DNA of 64,000 bases, taken from assembly GCA_030433805.1 (NCBI GenBank), contig JARUXA010000002.1, positions 248,001 through 312,000 on the forward strand, written 5' to 3'. Both the position numbers and the translations under genes were made by a program. The stretch is from Sphingomonas sp. PsM26. Lineage in GTDB: Bacteria > Pseudomonadota > Alphaproteobacteria > Sphingomonadales > Sphingomonadaceae. Below the pieces are notes generated by a model. It had not been told where the DNA came from, searched no databases, and was given only the letters and a program-made list of their open reading frames with translations. Shown here piece by piece: positions 61,383-64,000 of this stretch; the first letter of the stretch is position 1; each line of letters begins with the position of its first letter.

Positions 61383-63998
61383 TCAGTTCCGCGCCTGTTT
61401 GGCCGGAAGTACGACCGCCGAGCGCGGTGTCGGCGTCGGAGGCAGCGGTGCGGTCGGTTGCTGCGGCGCGACTGGGACCGGCGGCAACAGCGTTTCCAGC
61501 GTCGGGGGAAGCGGCTGGGGAATGATCACGGTCGGCACGATCGGGACATACGGCCGCTCGGGTGGCTGGACCGGCTGTAGCAGGACCGGTGGCGCGTTCG
61601 GGAGGCGCGGCAGGACAACAACCGGCGGCACATTGAGCGGGGGCGTTTCGACGACCGGCGGGACGAAGGTGACGGGTGGCGTCTCGACGACCGGCGGGAC
61701 GATGACGACGGGGGGCGTTTCGACGACCGGCGGGACGACGATGACGGGGGGCGTTTCGACAACCGGCGGGACGATGACGATGGGGGGCGTTTCGACGACC
61801 GGCGGGACGACGATGACGGGGGGCGTTTCGACGACCGGCGGAACGACGACGACGGGCGGTGTCTCGACGACCGGTGGGACGACCACAACGGGCGGTGTTT
61901 CGACGACTGGCGGGAGGACGACAACGGGCGGGGTTTCGACGGGCGGGGTTTCGACCGGCGGGACGACCACCGCGGCCGGCGTGATCGTTCCCGATGTCCG
62001 GAACGTCGAAACGCAGCACGATCCTGCAAGCGCATATTGCGCGGCATTGGCACCCCCCAGCGAATAGCCGGAGAAAGTGATGCCGATGTTACTGCCGGCA
62101 TCCGCACTGTCATAGACCGCGTTGGAATCAGGTCCTGCAAGCAGGGTGATACCGTCCGGCAAGCCGGTAACCGTCGTGCCGTTGAACCCGGCGAGCGTGG
62201 TCGCGGTGGTGCCGTCGGCTACCTTGGTGCTGCCGGGGAAAACGAGCATCCGTTGCGTCACCGACGCGCCAAGGCTGAGCGTGAAGAACCCCGAATAGTC
62301 GGTCGGTGCCGAATAGGAGACCGGGTTGTAGTTGATCACCGCCGCCGCGTTGGGACCGGTGACGGTGACCGGCGCCGTACCCGGAGCGAAGCTCAGCGTG
62401 CCGCCGCCTACGCCTGGACCTGTGCCCGATGCACCCGCAATGATCAGCAACCCCGGATCCAGCCCGAGGCTTTGCGCAGGAATGGCGGTGCCGCGCGTCA
62501 GCGTTATCGATGCCGCGATGAACGCATCGACCCCCGCACATAGCGCTATGTTGCCGTCGGTCGTGGTGATCGCTGCGAGCACGTTTACGTTGCGTCCGGC
62601 ATTCAGGAGGATGCTGCCGTTGGTCGTCGTAAGCGCGGCGTTGACGACGACGTCGCGTCCGCAACAGGCCACGATGTTTCCGTTCGTCGCCGAGACCGAA
62701 TTATTGAAGACGACATCGCGTTCCGCGTTTAGCCGAAGCGTCGTCGTGCTGGGCGTCGCCGTCCAGGCGATCGCGTCGTTGACGATGATGTCGCCGTTGC
62801 CGGGGGCGGTCGTGCCGATCTCGGTCGTCGGTGGCGTTCCCGGGGTGGTGACCGTTCCGGTGGGCAGCGTGCTGATCGTGACGCTGTTGGTCACCAGCAA
62901 TGCCGACAGCGTCGATCCGGAAATGTTGCCGCCCGCGCCGATGATGAAGTCCTGCGGATCGATCAGCCACAACCCCGTGGTGCCCGACGGCGCTGCGGTG
63001 GTGACCCGCGCGGAGTCGGCGATGGTCACGGTCGCGGCGGACGTTTCGATGAAGCCGCCATTGCCGCCGTCGGGTGCGCTCGCGTCGAGCGTTCCAGTCA
63101 ACGCCAGCGACCCGTTCTGCATGTCGCCGAGAAGCTTGATCGTCCCGCCGCGCGTGTCGATGGTGTGTGCCTCAACGACTCCGCTGTTGTTGACGACCGT
63201 GCCGAGGAGCGTGCCCGTACCTTGCGCGGTCATCAGCACGGTCCCGCCGTTCGCGCGGATCAACCCGCCGTTGCGGACCAGCGCGCCGACGGTTCCCGCG
63301 TCGACCACGACGTTGAGCAGGCCGTCGCCCGCGACGTCGAGCGTGATCGCTTCGCCGCCCGCCAGCGCGACCGTTCCCAGTCGTGCGCTGATCGTGCCGT
63401 CATTGCCGACGTGTCCGCCCAGCAAGGCGACATAGCCGCCATCGCCGGCGGTGATCGTCCCCTGATTGAGCACCGAGCCCTTGCCCGATCCGCTGAAGGC
63501 ATAGCGGCCCGCCATGAAATCCGCGTCCGAGACGTTGAGCGTCGAGGCAACCAGCCCCGCAACGTTGACTTGCGACCCCACGCCGAACAGCACGCCGTTC
63601 GGATTGATCAGGAACACTTTGCCGTTGGCGTTCAGGTTGCCGAGGATCTGCGACGCATCCGGCCCGGTGACACGGTTGAGCGCGACGGCGTTGCTGTTCG
63701 GCTGGACGAAGGTGACGGTGTTGCCCGCAGCGATGTCGAAACTCTGCCAGTTGATCGCGGCGGCGTTGCTCGACTGGGTGACGGTGACGGCGTTCGTACC
63801 CGTCGCGATGGCAGCACTGCCCGCGGTGACGGTGCCCCCGGTCGGGAGCGGTTGCGCTTGGGCATGGGCCTGTCCGGCTAGACCGATGGTGGCGGCGAAA
63901 CCGAGCAGGGTGGCGCGGACGATGCCGCGAAGCCCCGTCGTCTCGAGCAGGCGTTGGCGGCAGTGGCGTGTGGTGAATGCATGTCCGATGGTGGTCAT
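61383..63998 (-). CDS. Two-partner-secretion exoprotein (filamentous-haemagglutinin N-terminal domain)
   Basis: An 871-residue secreted protein with a long signal region (ATLLGFAATIGLAGQAHA) and a TPS domain (about residues 50-170) containing NAAAINWQSFDIAAGNTVTF and FLINPNGVLFGVGSQVNV, recognised by a TpsB outer-membrane translocator. A beta-helix rich region follows, including two unusual Cys-Cys pairs (VACCGRD and GSCCVST). The C-terminal 200 residues are Pro/Val/Glu/Thr-rich with about eight 12-residue repeats (PPVVETPPVVVV type). The TpsB gene is not in the window and may lie past the right edge. The L,D-transpeptidase follows 1 base later. Confidence 0.88.
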   Translation of the reverse strand: MTTIGHAFTTRHCRQRLLETTGLRGIVRATLLGFAATIGLAGQAHAQAQPLPTGGTVTAGSAAIATGTNAVTVTQSSNAAAINWQSFDIAAGNTVTFVQPNSNAVALNRVTGPDASQILGNLNANGKVFLINPNGVLFGVGSQVNVAGLVASTLNVSDADFMAGRYAFSGSGKGSVLNQGTITAGDGGYVALLGGHVGNDGTISARLGTVALAGGEAITLDVAGDGLLNVVVDAGTVGALVRNGGLIRANGGTVLMTAQGTGTLLGTVVNNSGVVEAHTIDTRGGTIKLLGDMQNGSLALTGTLDASAPDGGNGGFIETSAATVTIADSARVTTAAPSGTTGLWLIDPQDFIIGAGGNISGSTLSALLVTNSVTISTLPTGTVTTPGTPPTTEIGTTAPGNGDIIVNDAIAWTATPSTTTLRLNAERDVVFNNSVSATNGNIVACCGRDVVVNAALTTTNGSILLNAGRNVNVLAAITTTDGNIALCAGVDAFIAASITLTRGTAIPAQSLGLDPGLLIIAGASGTGPGVGGGTLSFAPGTAPVTVTGPNAAAVINYNPVSYSAPTDYSGFFTLSLGASVTQRMLVFPGSTKVADGTTATTLAGFNGTTVTGLPDGITLLAGPDSNAVYDSADAGSNIGITFSGYSLGGANAAQYALAGSCCVSTFRTSGTITPAAVVVPPVETPPVETPPVVVLPPVVETPPVVVVPPVVETPPVVVVPPVVETPPVIVVPPVVETPPIVIVPPVVETPPVIVVPPVVETPPVVIVPPVVETPPVTFVPPVVETPPLNVPPVVVLPRLPNAPPVLLQPVQPPERPYVPIVPTVIIPQPLPPTLETLLPPVPVAPQQPTAPLPPTPTPRSAVVLPAKQARN
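61640..61965. repeat. 36-bp tandem repeat in the exoprotein C terminus
   Basis: Unit starts (CGACGA) at 61649, 61685, 61721, 61757, 61793, 61829, 61865 and 61901, i.e. exact 36-base periodicity over eight units, plus a partial ninth. Each encodes 12 residues (VVETPPVVVVPP type). Because the period is a multiple of 3, copy number can change without frameshift. Confidence 0.93.
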
Positions 63999-64000
63999 GA

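Noticed and set aside
61640..61965. Regular 36-bp repeats that could look like a CRISPR array
   Set aside because: The repeats are contiguous without unique spacers and are in frame in the exoprotein gene.

Overview
The window is high-GC DNA with gene content and order typical of an alphaproteobacterium of the Sphingomonadales, most likely Sphingomonas. The signs are TonB-dependent receptors and TorF-type porins, a GTTC-N7-GTTC LexA operator ahead of lexA, the comEC-lexA-moeA group, a phasin, palindromic intergenic repeats of the kind common in that group, and frequent GTG/TTG starts. It reads as ordinary chromosome. I see no rRNA, tRNA, CRISPR array, prophage or classical insertion sequence.

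Layout. 1-5.3 kb: a cut-off zinc alcohol dehydrogenase, a Bcr/CflA-type exporter, an amino-acid permease and a CDF metal transporter, then a 311-bp tandem triplication. 5-8 kb: a gltX-gltA-small membrane protein operon on the minus strand. 8-12.3 kb: comEC, lexA and moeA. 12.5-22.6 kb: a TonB receptor, a VanY-type peptidase, a pseudouridine synthase, arfB, a free-Met-sulfoxide reductase, an M28 peptidase, a Lpd-like flavoprotein, a GST and a stress protein. 22.7-27.5 kb: pdhC, a membrane protein, a thioesterase, lpdA and a polytopic membrane protein. 27.6-34.9 kb: a phasin, an acetyltransferase and a tripartite RND efflux operon. 35-43.5 kb: leucine catabolism (isovaleryl-CoA dehydrogenase and both methylcrotonyl-CoA carboxylase subunits), interrupted by an M13 peptidase and a small nuclease cassette. 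43.7-52 kb: a Gly-rich TonB receptor, an esterase of lower GC, an orphan CHASE4 chemoreceptor coupled to a TorF porin, and an NADPH:quinone-reductase-like protein. 52-57.6 kb: a two-component system, then beta-carbonic anhydrase, SulP transporter and TorF porin. 57.7-64 kb: an FMN reductase, a YegD-like Hsp70, a GST, an RNase H-fold protein, an L,D-transpeptidase and a large two-partner-secretion exoprotein.

The most interesting structure is at 40.1-41.1 kb. A gene for a PD-(D/E)XK-like DUF559 nuclease is enclosed by a perfect 34-bp inverted repeat (40601-40634 and 41066-41099). The same arms, without a gene between them, form two neighbouring REP-doublet elements, and that stretch, including the last codons of mccB, has been tandemly duplicated. 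A parallel event at 4.3-5.2 kb triplicated the 3' end of the CDF gene, a different REP doublet and the 3' part of a small membrane gene. The nuclease cassette may therefore be the autonomous form of a REP-like mobile element, with the gene-less doublets as its derivatives. A second candidate is the three-hairpin leader of the TorF porin at 56.8 kb, whose last hairpin encloses the Shine-Dalgarno sequence and ends at the start codon.
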